Positions 1-8,040 of a DNA stretch of 64,000 nt are shown here, one piece after another. The translations under genes were made by a program, and so were the position numbers. Position 1 is the first letter of the stretch. Each line of letters starts with the position of its first letter. The stretch covers positions 1 to 64,000 of the forward strand of contig JANDJL010000014.1 in the NCBI GenBank assembly GCA_024330965.1, in the 5' to 3' direction. Source of the DNA: Nitrospira sp. (GTDB lineage Bacteria; Nitrospirota; Nitrospiria; Nitrospirales; Nitrospiraceae). Under the pieces are notes generated by a model, which saw only the letters and a list, made by a program, of their open reading frames with translations, was not told the DNA's origin and made no database searches.

Positions 1-1
1 G

Positions 2-601
2 CGGGCGGTCCGGGCGGGGTGCGTGGACATGTGGGAGCCCTTCGTGCAGAGCCTCCGGGAGCACCTGCCCCAGGCCCGGATCGTGTACGACAAGTTCCAC
101 GTCCTGCGCCACGTCAACGAAGCGCTCGATGAGACCTGCCGGGCCGAGTGCTTCCGCAAGGGCGGCGCGGCCCGCGGCCTGCTGCGAGGGGAGCGCTGGC
201 TGCTGCGCCGCTGGGCGGACCTGGAGCACAGCGAATGCCGACTGCGCAAGGAGCTCCTGGCCCTGAACCGCCGGCTGGCCAAGGCCCACCTCCTGAAGGA
301 GCAGCTGGCCCATCTCGGTTACTATACCGACGAAGGGGCGGCGCTTCCTGACGACCTGGCTGCGCGCCCTTCGATGGCAGCGCTTGCCGGCTTCCAGCAG
401 GTGGCCCAGCTCCTCCTCCGGCATCTCGACGGCATCCTCGCCGACTGCCACGAGAAGGTGCCCTTCGGAGAGGTCGAGGCCATTAACGGGAACTTCCGAG
501 CGATGCTCCGCCGCGGGCGCGGCTACCGGGACCGCGAGTACCTGCTCCTCAAGGTGCAAAAGGCCACCGCTGAACGCCGTCGTCTCCTGAGAGCCGCATG
601 A
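2..601 (+). mobile_element. ISL3-type transposase, 3' part (cut by window edge)
   Basis: The reading frame is open from the first bases of the window, so only the C-terminal part of a transposase (about 200 residues) is present. The motif DMWEPF near the start fits one catalytic Asp of the ISL3 DDE core. The later stretch EVEAINGNFRAMLRRGRGYR fits the conserved end of ISL3 transposases, which carries the catalytic Glu and a basic Arg-rich tail. Family assignment rests on recall of these motifs. The GTG at 23 is an internal codon, not the true start. Whether the element is complete to the left cannot be seen. No clear terminal inverted repeat was found to the right of the stop. Confidence 0.75.
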
Positions 602-1497
602 ATACTGAGCCCATTACAGATTCTGTGGCAGAGCGGAAGAAACGTGATCGGTGACCCTGCAACGACAGTTGGCATTCTGGGCGAAATGATCGAACGAACT
701 GAAGCAGTGACAGGCAACCGCTAGGCCCCAGATGGAGCTGCCAAGGAACACGCCGCGAGAAAGTGTCAAGGGCTGTGGATTCGGGTGATCAAGTGGACTC
801 CCTTCCCGAGTTCTTCTCCGATCATGCTCCCGTTCGTTCCACTGACTGTTCATTCTTGAAGACCATGCCCGCACGGATGAGCAGAAGCAGGTTGTGCGTA
901 CCGAGCCACCATGTTTTCTGCGCGGCCTCCAACAGCTTGAACGCCGTCGTCAGTTCCACCGTTCGCGAGCCAGCCTCCTTTGACGAACTGCTGCATGGCG
1001 GCCTCGCAACCCGTCCGGGGCTCCACCTCCATCATCTCGCGTAAGACGCGTTTGACGTAGGACTGAAGCCAGGAAGGAGATGTTATCGAGCACGTTGGCC
1101 ACGCGATGTACCCATCAACGTTGCTCCCGCACCGTGACTACCCCCTGGGCACTCCCTTGCGCGCGCTCCCGCGTTCAAACTATCCTATCGCCATCATCGG
1201 CGTGCCGTTCTCCGGCCCGCCGGACGGGGGGTGTTCACCTGAAAAGGTCCGCCACCTACTCACCCTCGTTCCACAATTTCTGGCGATGTCTGGGATACTC
1301 TCTTCGTCGCCTTCATAAGCAGGCTAACAATCCATGGCTGATGGCTTCTCACCGGCCCCCCGACCGGCAACGTAATTCAGGCTCTTTCCGCCTGAAAAGG
1401 GGTTGCGAGAACGGTCTCCTCAACGGTTCGAAGAAAACCCCATTGCATTTCGACTTCCGTGTCAACAAGATGGCCAGCACTGAAACGGATGCTTTCC
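602..1497. other. Gene-poor stretch between IS remains and the first chromosomal gene
   Basis: Apart from the IS256-like scrap at 822-980, no supported gene is visible. Several open frames exist (for example one from 1080 to 1856 on the plus strand), but they overlap the real gene at 1498 and have low-complexity shadow-like composition. A short hairpin occurs at 1376-1396, with 7-bp arms TTCAGGC and GCCTGAA. The stretch looks like the junction of decayed insertion sequences with the chromosome. Confidence 0.5.
822..980 (-). pseudogene. IS256-like transposase, C-terminal remnant
   Basis: Read on the minus strand, the frame ending at a TGA at 822-824 gives KEAGSRTVELTTAFKLLEAA, followed by a Trp-rich stretch and LLLLIRAGMVFKN. 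This resembles the last 50 or so residues of IS256-family transposases, where a Gly-Ser-Arg turn precedes a helix of type AFKLxEAAxKRW and a final VRAGxxFxxG segment. Upstream (above about 980) the same frame loses all resemblance, so only the C-terminal end survives. It has no start codon and cannot be functional. The match is from memory of the family, so the family name is tentative. Confidence 0.5.
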
Positions 1498-2331
1498 ATG
1501 AACGAACAAACACAGAGAGAGTTGGTCATTCTGGGAACCGGCTACACCGGGCGAGCGGTATACAAAAAAGCGATCTCCCGCCGTTGGCTGACCTGGGCGA
1601 CAAGTCGCGCCCCAACCACCCATCTCAACTTTGTCCCGCCGGAGCGCCGCATTCATTTCGACCTGAGCGACCGGACCACATGGTCCAATCTTCCCCACGA
1701 TTGCGACCTCCTCTGGTGTTTTCCGGCCGAACCATTCGAACTCGTTCGAGAATTTGCCAGGGCAATAAACGTGGTGGCTGGCCGCTTGGTGGTCCTGGGA
1801 AGCACCTCGGCCTATCACACAGGACCATCAGGAGAGGATCCTCCACCCTGGATTGACGAGACGGCTCCCCTCGATCAAACCAAAGCTCGTGTACAGGGTG
1901 AGGAATTTTTAAGAACTACTTGTGGAGCCATTATTTTACGAGTAGCCGGCATCTATGGCCCAGGCCGAAATCCCCTCACCTGGATCAAAAGGGGGCGAGT
2001 CGGTCCTTCTCGCAAGTATGTGAACCTGATCCATGTGGATGATTTAGCAGAGGTTTGCCTAGCCACATTGACCTCTGGTGGGCGAGGAGAGATCTACAAT
2101 GTAAGCGACGGAGTTCCCAGAACCTGGCAAGACATCTGCCATCTGGCACGTGAGCGCTTTGGCATTCACCCTGTAGGTGACGTTGACACTGACTCGGCCG
2201 GCAAACGTATCGATAACAGCAAGCTCCTCGCACTCTTGGCCCGTGCTGGCACCCCCCTTCTCTATACAGACCTGCGCCAGTCGCTGGACCACATCGTGGC
2301 AGTGGAAGCCTCTACCGAAGTAACACCATGA
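1498..2331 (+). CDS. Atypical short-chain dehydrogenase/NAD(P)-dependent epimerase-like protein
   Basis: This is a 277-residue Rossmann-fold protein. The N-terminal GTGYTGR (about residues 13-19) is the dinucleotide-binding glycine motif, and IYGPGR plus LIHVDDLAEVCLATL are typical of extended SDR/epimerase proteins. The usual catalytic YxxxK is not evident: the equivalent region reads DQTKARVQGEEFLR. This fits the atypical SDR group (YeeZ-like), whose substrate is generally unknown. The ATG at 1498 was chosen because the glycine motif then lies at the usual distance. An earlier in-frame start at 1459 would add 13 unlikely residues, and no strong ribosome site is visible for either. The gene converges with the protease gene and overlaps its end by 20 bp. 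Confidence 0.8.
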   Translation: MNEQTQRELVILGTGYTGRAVYKKAISRRWLTWATSRAPTTHLNFVPPERRIHFDLSDRTTWSNLPHDCDLLWCFPAEPFELVREFARAINVVAGRLVVLGSTSAYHTGPSGEDPPPWIDETAPLDQTKARVQGEEFLRTTCGAIILRVAGIYGPGRNPLTWIKRGRVGPSRKYVNLIHVDDLAEVCLATLTSGGRGEIYNVSDGVPRTWQDICHLARERFGIHPVGDVDTDSAGKRIDNSKLLALLARAGTPLLYTDLRQSLDHIVAVEASTEVTP

Positions 2332-3823
2332 CCGTCAAAGAAACAAAGAGGTTATTCGCCGCATGGGCAATCATCCCAGGAAGGAGACTCCCCGTCTTCT
2401 CGTAGATCCAGGCCCAGAGATAGCCGCTCCACAACACGCCGAGAAAGCCGATCATGCCATACCCATGGGCGGCGGCAAAGACAGCGGCACTGACCAACGC
2501 GCTAGAAGCAAACGACCACCGGCGGCGAAGGGTCGCGAACAGAAGCCCTCGAAAGGCGATTTCCTCAAAGATCGGCGCAAAGACGAGATACTCGAGCAGA
2601 CTGACAGTCAATGCCGAGCCAGAACCCCAGGCGAGGGCAGGGTCGAACCATTCTGTCCAGTGATCGCTCGCTCCCACCAGCTCGAGCACTTGTCCGATCA
2701 GCCATTCACCCCAGAGTCCCGCCGCAATCACGGCCATGGTCGCGACACCCAGTTGGCGGTACCTGGCCGGTTCGACAGACAACCCGAACCCCTTCCATAC
2801 ATCGAGCCCTGCCGGTTTAAGAAGATGCACAGAGGCCAAAATCAACAAGGGAAGATTCGCCAAAGGAATCGCGAGAACCTCGACGGGCAAGGAATCGCCG
2901 GGCGGCTCCAAAAGAAACGCCATGGTGATGAGGGCGCCGAACGAGCCCCCTCGAAGCAACACGGCTGTCCCAACCTCGGTCGGCCAGGGGGGAGGCACAC
3001 CGGAGCTGGCAACACGGATGAAATCCGGTTGGGATCTCCGCCGAAAGACCATCACGAGGGCATAGGAACCGAGCATCAGACAGATCAGCTCAAGCAACAA
3101 GAGGTCGGTCATCCGATCCTGCGACTCCCAATTCTGCGACTCCTCATGGAGGTGGGGGGCTCGAAGAGTGGCAAGGAACTGATCGTCGCCCAACCGTTGC
3201 GCCAACCTCGTCATCAGGGTTCGGTAAAACCACCCTCTCGGCAAGGTATCGGCCAAGGCCACTGCCACATCCGCACCCCATTGACCATTCACCGGCTCCA
3301 TGCCGTTCAAACCATAGGCCGCCTCGATCGCTCGAGCATAGAGCGGCATCGGCTCTGGGAGTTCCTGCCACAATTGGATTTCAGCCAGGACCTCCTGCTC
3401 TCTTCCCTCCTCCGCCAGCAAAATGGCCAGCCGGACCCTCGAACCTGAATCGCCCCCGGCCTCGACCAATTCTCGATACCATTCAATCGCGAGCAGTCGT
3501 TGTTGGTCGCTGTCCCCCATCATCCATTCAACGAGCCATTGTTGCCAGAGAGGCCACCGTTCACGGTCCTCTTGGATCTCCATCATGCGCCCGACCACCA
3601 GCTCGAGGGCTAATTCAGGTTCCGCCACACGGTCAAGAGGCGGCGCGGTCGTAGAGGTCCAGAGTAAAGAGCCGAAGACCGAGAGCAGGAAGACCGCCGA
3701 GAGAAGGCTCACAGCACGAGAGAAGGGCGACGCAAACGGATTGTCACGAGGACGAAGCACCAGCGATGGTCCAATGGCCTCTCGTTTTTGAGGCCCCATA
3801 GTCTGGGTGAGGTCAGGTGTCAT
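2312..3823 (-). CDS. CPBP-family intramembrane metalloprotease with long N-terminal domain
   Basis: This 503-residue membrane protein has a CPBP (CAAX protease and bacteriocin-processing, Abi) domain in its last 150 residues. The hallmark motifs are present in order: EEIAFRGLLF (EExxxR), AAHGYGMIGF (the His motif) and IAHAANNLF (HxxxN). The N-terminal part has one membrane segment near residues 35-55 followed by about 180 soluble residues of repeat-like helices, then several membrane segments. This is longer than the common 200-300 residues. The ATG at 3823 has a GAGAGG ribosome site just upstream. Family members cleave prenylated proteins or peptides inside the membrane, or mature bacteriocins. 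No peptide partner is seen next door, so the substrate is unknown. Confidence 0.85.
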   Translation of the reverse strand: MTPDLTQTMGPQKREAIGPSLVLRPRDNPFASPFSRAVSLLSAVFLLSVFGSLLWTSTTAPPLDRVAEPELALELVVGRMMEIQEDRERWPLWQQWLVEWMMGDSDQQRLLAIEWYRELVEAGGDSGSRVRLAILLAEEGREQEVLAEIQLWQELPEPMPLYARAIEAAYGLNGMEPVNGQWGADVAVALADTLPRGWFYRTLMTRLAQRLGDDQFLATLRAPHLHEESQNWESQDRMTDLLLLELICLMLGSYALVMVFRRRSQPDFIRVASSGVPPPWPTEVGTAVLLRGGSFGALITMAFLLEPPGDSLPVEVLAIPLANLPLLILASVHLLKPAGLDVWKGFGLSVEPARYRQLGVATMAVIAAGLWGEWLIGQVLELVGASDHWTEWFDPALAWGSGSALTVSLLEYLVFAPIFEEIAFRGLLFATLRRRWSFASSALVSAAVFAAAHGYGMIGFLGVLWSGYLWAWIYEKTGSLLPGMIAHAANNLFVSLTVMVLLR

Positions 3824-4006
3824 GGCCTCTCACTCTATCACGGCGGAACCACGGTCCCCCATCCCTCCAAATGGCTAGAGACCTCGCCGAAAGTAGCCGT
3901 GACGGCTCCCATGACCTGTGACATGGGAGGGCCATGGCCTCTCTAAATGAAGTGGGCTATACTGAGGCCCTTCCAGGCTACCTCGAAGGCCGAAAGCTGA
4001 AGACCA

Positions 4007-5236
4007 ATGAGGCAAAAGGCGGCACGATACAAAGCCATCGCAATCGAACAAGTCCGTCTCATCGATGGGACTGGATCGGTCATCGATCGTGCCACGATTG
4101 TGATCCGTGGAACCACCATCGCATCCGTAGGTCCGAGCAGAACCGTAGTCGTTCCACCTGACATAACCCGCATCAAGGGACGGGGCCTCACAATCATACC
4201 GGGACTGATCGACTGCCACGTGCACCTCTGCCTGGGAGCAGAGCCGGACGTGGTGTCAACGCTCGAATCGGAGCAACCGGCCTACACCTTGCTCAAAGCC
4301 GCACGTCACGCGCGTGAGACCCTGGAAGCCGGCATCACCACGGTCCGTGACGTGGGCTCGCGGGACCACTTGATTTTTACGCTCAAACGAGCGATCGAAG
4401 CGGGCCTCCAGCCGGGCCCCCGTATCATTGGAGCCGGGCAAGTTCTCTGTATGATCGGCGGCCATGCCCGTTTTATCGGGCGGGAAGTCCAAGGAGCAGA
4501 ACAGGTGCGTGACGCGGTGGCGGCTCAAGTCGCGGCCGGAGCTCAAGTCATCAAAGTGATCGCCTCGGGCGGGGTCCTGACTCCAGGCACCTCGCCCGAT
4601 GAAGCTCAGATGACGGTCGAGGAGCTGCGAACGGCCGTCGAGGAGGCCAAACGGTTGGGGCGTCCCGTTGCAGCCCATGCCCATGGGGCCACTGGCATGG
4701 CCAATGCGATTCTCGCGGGCGCCCGTTCGATCGAACATGCGACCTTGCTAGACGATGAGACAGCCGACCTGTTTGAGCACCATGCGGTCTACATGGTTCC
4801 TACCCTCTCCGCCTTGGCCACCACCGCTGCCTGTCGGAGAGGCTGTGGCATTCCCGACAGTGCACTCGACAAGGCCAAGGCCATGACAAAACGTCACCAC
4901 GCCAGTTTCAAACTGGCCCGTCGCCGAGGACTCTTGATCGCCATGGGGACTGACGCCGGCACTCCGTTCAATCACCATGGCGACAATGCACAGGAACTGG
5001 AACGGATGGTGGCGCTCGGCATGGCGCCGATGGAAGCCATCATAGCTTCGACATCGGGCGCGGCCCGTCTGATCGGTGCCGGGGATCGGATCGGTTCGCT
5101 GGCGCGAGGCATGGTCGCCGATCTCGTGGTGATCAACGGTGATCCGCTCGCCCATATCGATCATCTGCGTGATCGGAACCGAATGCTCGGCGTCATGCAG
5201 GCGGGGCGGTTTGTGGCAGGACCTTTGGCGCAGTAA
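4007..5236 (+). CDS. Metal-dependent amidohydrolase (imidazolonepropionase/prolidase-like)
   Basis: This 409-residue protein of the amidohydrolase superfamily begins with the small beta-sandwich strand region and then has the metal motif LIDCHVHL (HxH). Further ligands are visible: KVIASGG (a candidate carboxylated Lys), AAHAHG (His) and GTDAGTPFNHHG (Asp). The tail VADLVVINGDPL is the typical return to the beta-sandwich. The set fits the subgroup that hydrolyses cyclic amides or Xaa-Pro and Xaa-Arg dipeptides. No signal peptide is obvious, so it is probably cytosolic. The exact substrate cannot be told from sequence. No strong ribosome site precedes the ATG, but the domain begins immediately. 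Confidence 0.85.
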   Translation: MRQKAARYKAIAIEQVRLIDGTGSVIDRATIVIRGTTIASVGPSRTVVVPPDITRIKGRGLTIIPGLIDCHVHLCLGAEPDVVSTLESEQPAYTLLKAARHARETLEAGITTVRDVGSRDHLIFTLKRAIEAGLQPGPRIIGAGQVLCMIGGHARFIGREVQGAEQVRDAVAAQVAAGAQVIKVIASGGVLTPGTSPDEAQMTVEELRTAVEEAKRLGRPVAAHAHGATGMANAILAGARSIEHATLLDDETADLFEHHAVYMVPTLSALATTAACRRGCGIPDSALDKAKAMTKRHHASFKLARRRGLLIAMGTDAGTPFNHHGDNAQELERMVALGMAPMEAIIASTSGAARLIGAGDRIGSLARGMVADLVVINGDPLAHIDHLRDRNRMLGVMQAGRFVAGPLAQ

Positions 5237-5240
5237 CCGC

Positions 5241-5879
5241 CTATTGCCGTTCGTACAACAACTCCAGCGCCGACGCGATGCCGTGCAACCGTCCCCTGCT
5301 CAACGCATCTTGAAGCCGATGGGACAACCGCCGGACTTCTCGTTCATCATCGCGGCCGGCCACTCCCTGGGATACCATCATTTCCGTTGCGACCTTGACG
5401 AGCCGCTCTGCTCGATCTCGCATGGCATCCGTCAGCAACTCGTTCATGATCTCGGCGGCTCGGCCCTGTACAATGGGCTCGACGAAGGAATCGTAGCCTT
5501 GGAATGACACCGTCCGCTCTCGAATACGCGCCAACTCCGTCTTGATACGGGGAAGGTCTCGCATCATGACGGCGAAGAGTTCCTTGCGCCCTTCCTCAAA
5601 CAGCGTCCTTTCCATTTCTTCGAGGACGGCGCCAAGATCAACCGCCTCGGCACGGGGTTCGATTCCCCATGAAAGCCGGTCGTAACTCCGGCGTGTCTCC
5701 GGGTTGCCGACGATTTCATAGGCGGCGTTGATGCTTCTGATGATCTCCTCGGCTTCAAGACTGCCGGGGTTTCGGTCTGGGTGATGTTGGAGAACCAGCT
5801 TCCGGTAGGCTTTTTTGATGTCGTCGTCCGAGGCCTCGCGGGAGACGCCCAAAATCCGATAATAATCGACCCACGCCAT
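5241..5879 (-). CDS. DnaJ-domain protein
   Basis: This protein of about 212 residues has an N-terminal J domain (residues 1-70: DYYRILGVSREASDDDIKKA, then the HPD motif in LQHHPDRNPG) followed by a helical region of unknown function rich in Glu and Arg. It lacks the Gly/Phe region and the zinc-finger domain of true DnaJ. It is therefore a class III J-protein that should stimulate the ATPase of a DnaK for a special client. The ATG at 5879 places the J domain at the very start; an upstream in-frame start at 5915 would add 12 residues. The gene lies 4 bp from the convergent amidohydrolase gene. Its start region overlaps the untranslated leader of the divergent MFS gene. Confidence 0.9.
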   Translation of the reverse strand: MAWVDYYRILGVSREASDDDIKKAYRKLVLQHHPDRNPGSLEAEEIIRSINAAYEIVGNPETRRSYDRLSWGIEPRAEAVDLGAVLEEMERTLFEEGRKELFAVMMRDLPRIKTELARIRERTVSFQGYDSFVEPIVQGRAAEIMNELLTDAMRDRAERLVKVATEMMVSQGVAGRDDEREVRRLSHRLQDALSRGRLHGIASALELLYERQ

Positions 5880-6023
5880 AGCGCCGACTATACCACGCAC
5901 CCGGAGTCGCTTCACCTTGACTTCCTCTTACCAGCGCCTCTAGCCTGCCCCGGACAGACCTGTGCTCACGACTTGGTCTCCGACCTTGCGAACTATCGTG
6001 TTCTCCGTGAAAGGAGTCTTTCT

Positions 6024-7286
6024 GTGAAGAAGGAATCGTGGTGGATCGGTGTCACGCCCTATCAATGGCTAGTGCTGTTCGTCGCCTGGCTCGGCTGGGT
6101 GTTCGACGCCATGGACGCCACGATCTACGCTATCGTGTTGCACCCAGCTCTGCACGATCTATTAACAACCGACGCTGGCCCTCCTTCCTCTGAACGAATC
6201 GGTTGGTACGGCGGCATCATCTTCTCGATTTTCCTGATTGGCTGGGCGATCGGCGGCATCACGTTCGGCATCCTGGCCGATCGATTCGGCCGCACCAAGG
6301 TTCTGATGGCTACCATTCTCATCTATGCCGTCTTTACCGGCGCCGCGGCCCTGTCTGAGACGTGGTGGCATCTGGCCTTGTTCCGTTTCCTCACGGCGCT
6401 TGGCATCGGCGGAGAATGGGCGGCCGGTGCTTCCATCGTGGCGGAGACTTGGCCGGAGGAGAAACGGGCTAAGGCGGCCGGTCTGTTACAGTCAGCCTGG
6501 GCGGTGGGATTTTTTCTCGCCGCCGGTTTAAACCTCTTGCTCAAGGGCTCGAGTTGGCGGACTCTTTTTTTGGTTGGCGTCCTCCCCGCCTGCGTCGCCT
6601 TATTCGTCCGATGGTGGGTCAAGGAGCCGGAACGATGGCACCTGGCCCACCATCGACAGGCTCTCCCCCTCTCCGCCATTTTTGAAGGCGACCTGCGACG
6701 TTCCACCGTAGTTGGCTCGACGTTGGCCTTTGTCGCCGTGTTTGGACTGTGGGGTGCAACCAATTGGGCGCCGGTGCTGGTGCGAGACATGCCGGAGGTC
6801 AAAATTCTGGAGCAGGCCGCCGCGTCCGCCCATGTGAGCTACGCGATCATGGCTCTCAATAGCGGTGCAGTCTTTGGGTATCTCAGCTTTGGCCCGTTGG
6901 CCGACCGGTTCGGACGGCGGCCAATTTTCGCGTTTATGTGCCTTGGAAGCCTGGTGATGCTCCCTGTGACCTATCTCTTTCCGGCCAGCTATACCGGTTT
7001 ATTGTTCCTGCTCCCGATTCTTGGATTTTTCAACAACGGCATCTTCAGCGGATTCCCCATTTATCTCCCTGAACTCTATCCCACTCTCCTCCGAGCCACA
7101 GGGTCCGGCTTTTGTTTTAATGCCGGCCGAGTGCTGGCCTCCGTCTCACCGTTTCTCACCGGATGGCTTGTCGCTTCGTTAGGTTCCTTTGGACGGGCGG
7201 CCAGCACCATCGCCCTGATCTATTTGCTCGGTCTCGTGGTCCTGATCTTTGCACCGGAAACCAAGGGACGGCGGCTGCCCGAATAA
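6024..7286 (+). CDS. MFS transporter, metabolite:proton symporter type
   Basis: This is a 420-residue, 12-segment major facilitator protein. The loop 2-3 signature ADRFGRTKV and its repeat in the second half, ADRFGRRPI, are present. The N-terminal stretch FDAMDATIYAIVLHP and GIGGEWAAGASIVAETWP fit the metabolite:H+ symporter branch, which moves carboxylates such as lactate, shikimate or aromatic acids. A GTG at 6024 is chosen as start because AAGGAG at 6011-6016 sits 7 bases upstream and the first membrane segment then follows directly. The open frame continues upstream to 5781, but that part has no membrane or family character. The substrate is unknown. Confidence 0.85.
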   Translation: MKKESWWIGVTPYQWLVLFVAWLGWVFDAMDATIYAIVLHPALHDLLTTDAGPPSSERIGWYGGIIFSIFLIGWAIGGITFGILADRFGRTKVLMATILIYAVFTGAAALSETWWHLALFRFLTALGIGGEWAAGASIVAETWPEEKRAKAAGLLQSAWAVGFFLAAGLNLLLKGSSWRTLFLVGVLPACVALFVRWWVKEPERWHLAHHRQALPLSAIFEGDLRRSTVVGSTLAFVAVFGLWGATNWAPVLVRDMPEVKILEQAAASAHVSYAIMALNSGAVFGYLSFGPLADRFGRRPIFAFMCLGSLVMLPVTYLFPASYTGLLFLLPILGFFNNGIFSGFPIYLPELYPTLLRATGSGFCFNAGRVLASVSPFLTGWLVASLGSFGRAASTIALIYLLGLVVLIFAPETKGRRLPE

Positions 7287-7323
7287 CCCTTGACTTGAAC
7301 AGTCTCCGCATTATCTAGCGGCC

Positions 7324-8040
7324 ATGAACAGCATACGGTCTCCACGGCTCCTGACCCATGATGAACGAAAGGCCGCGGAAGCGGCGTTCGCCGGTCTCCC
7401 CTGTGATCCTCGGTGGTCCGACTCAGCCAAACGGATCTATGAAGGGCTCGTTCAGGCGAGGTGGCTTTCGCCAAACACGCCAGCCGAAGCGTCACGGAAA
7501 GAGGAGACTGACCATTTCCAAGAGACGGAGGCAGGAAGGTCGTACGCCTCCCTCCCGACTGAAACACCGTTGCCGGAACTTTCCAACGAACCTTCTACCG
7601 TGGAGACGAACCCCATCACCGAGCCACAGTCCCTCGATTCGCCCCCTCAGGCCTCGGCCAATTACCGGCAGGCCATGGAGCTCGGCATAGAACTCGGATG
7701 GTTGATCGATGTCTCAGAAGAAGCACGAAAGCTTGGTTTCACCTTTCCGGTTACGGTAACAAGACCCCTCTGGGAATCCGGTATTGCGCCAGAGCATCTC
7801 TTGAAAGAAGAGGTGGTTCGTCGGCTGCGCGACGTCTTGATGGCGTTTCGACTCCGCTTGGTCGGCCACACGACGCTCGCACCGCTTTTGTATTTTCCGG
7901 CCATGTTGGCCTTCCCGCCAGAGGAAGTCCCTCAGCCCATCCTCTTGTCCGCTCTGATCCAAGCTGACGAGCAGCGCCGTCCACTCGCCACCTTGTTACT
8001 GCCCCATGAAGTTTCACTGACGGTTCTCTCATTAAACTGA
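7324..8040 (+). CDS. DUF6573-like protein of unknown function
   Basis: This is a 238-residue protein. The first 115 residues are variable and rich in Pro, Thr and Glu. From about residue 117 it resembles the DUF6573 family: the stretch LGWLIDVSEEARKLGFTFPV, then a helix with RLRDVLMAFRLRL, and a C-terminal strand pair ending in LATLLLPHEVSLTVLSLN. DUF6573 proteins are often met on phages and plasmids; here it sits alone among housekeeping genes. The family match is from memory and the function is unknown. Its last 9 bases overlap the convergent nucleotidyltransferase gene. Confidence 0.65.
   Translation: MNSIRSPRLLTHDERKAAEAAFAGLPCDPRWSDSAKRIYEGLVQARWLSPNTPAEASRKEETDHFQETEAGRSYASLPTETPLPELSNEPSTVETNPITEPQSLDSPPQASANYRQAMELGIELGWLIDVSEEARKLGFTFPVTVTRPLWESGIAPEHLLKEEVVRRLRDVLMAFRLRLVGHTTLAPLLYFPAMLAFPPEEVPQPILLSALIQADEQRRPLATLLLPHEVSLTVLSLN

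Noticed and set aside
1080..1856. Plus-strand open frame (258 codons)
   Set aside because: Its second half overlaps the SDR gene in another frame and the first half shows no family or ribosome site.
2363..3448. Long plus-strand open frame (361 codons)
   Set aside because: Antisense to the CPBP protease gene; no recognisable domain and very high Arg, Gly and His.
5655..5670. tRNA-like T-arm sequence (GGTTCGATTCC)
   Set aside because: It lies inside the DnaJ-domain coding region and no matching acceptor, D or anticodon stems can be drawn around it.
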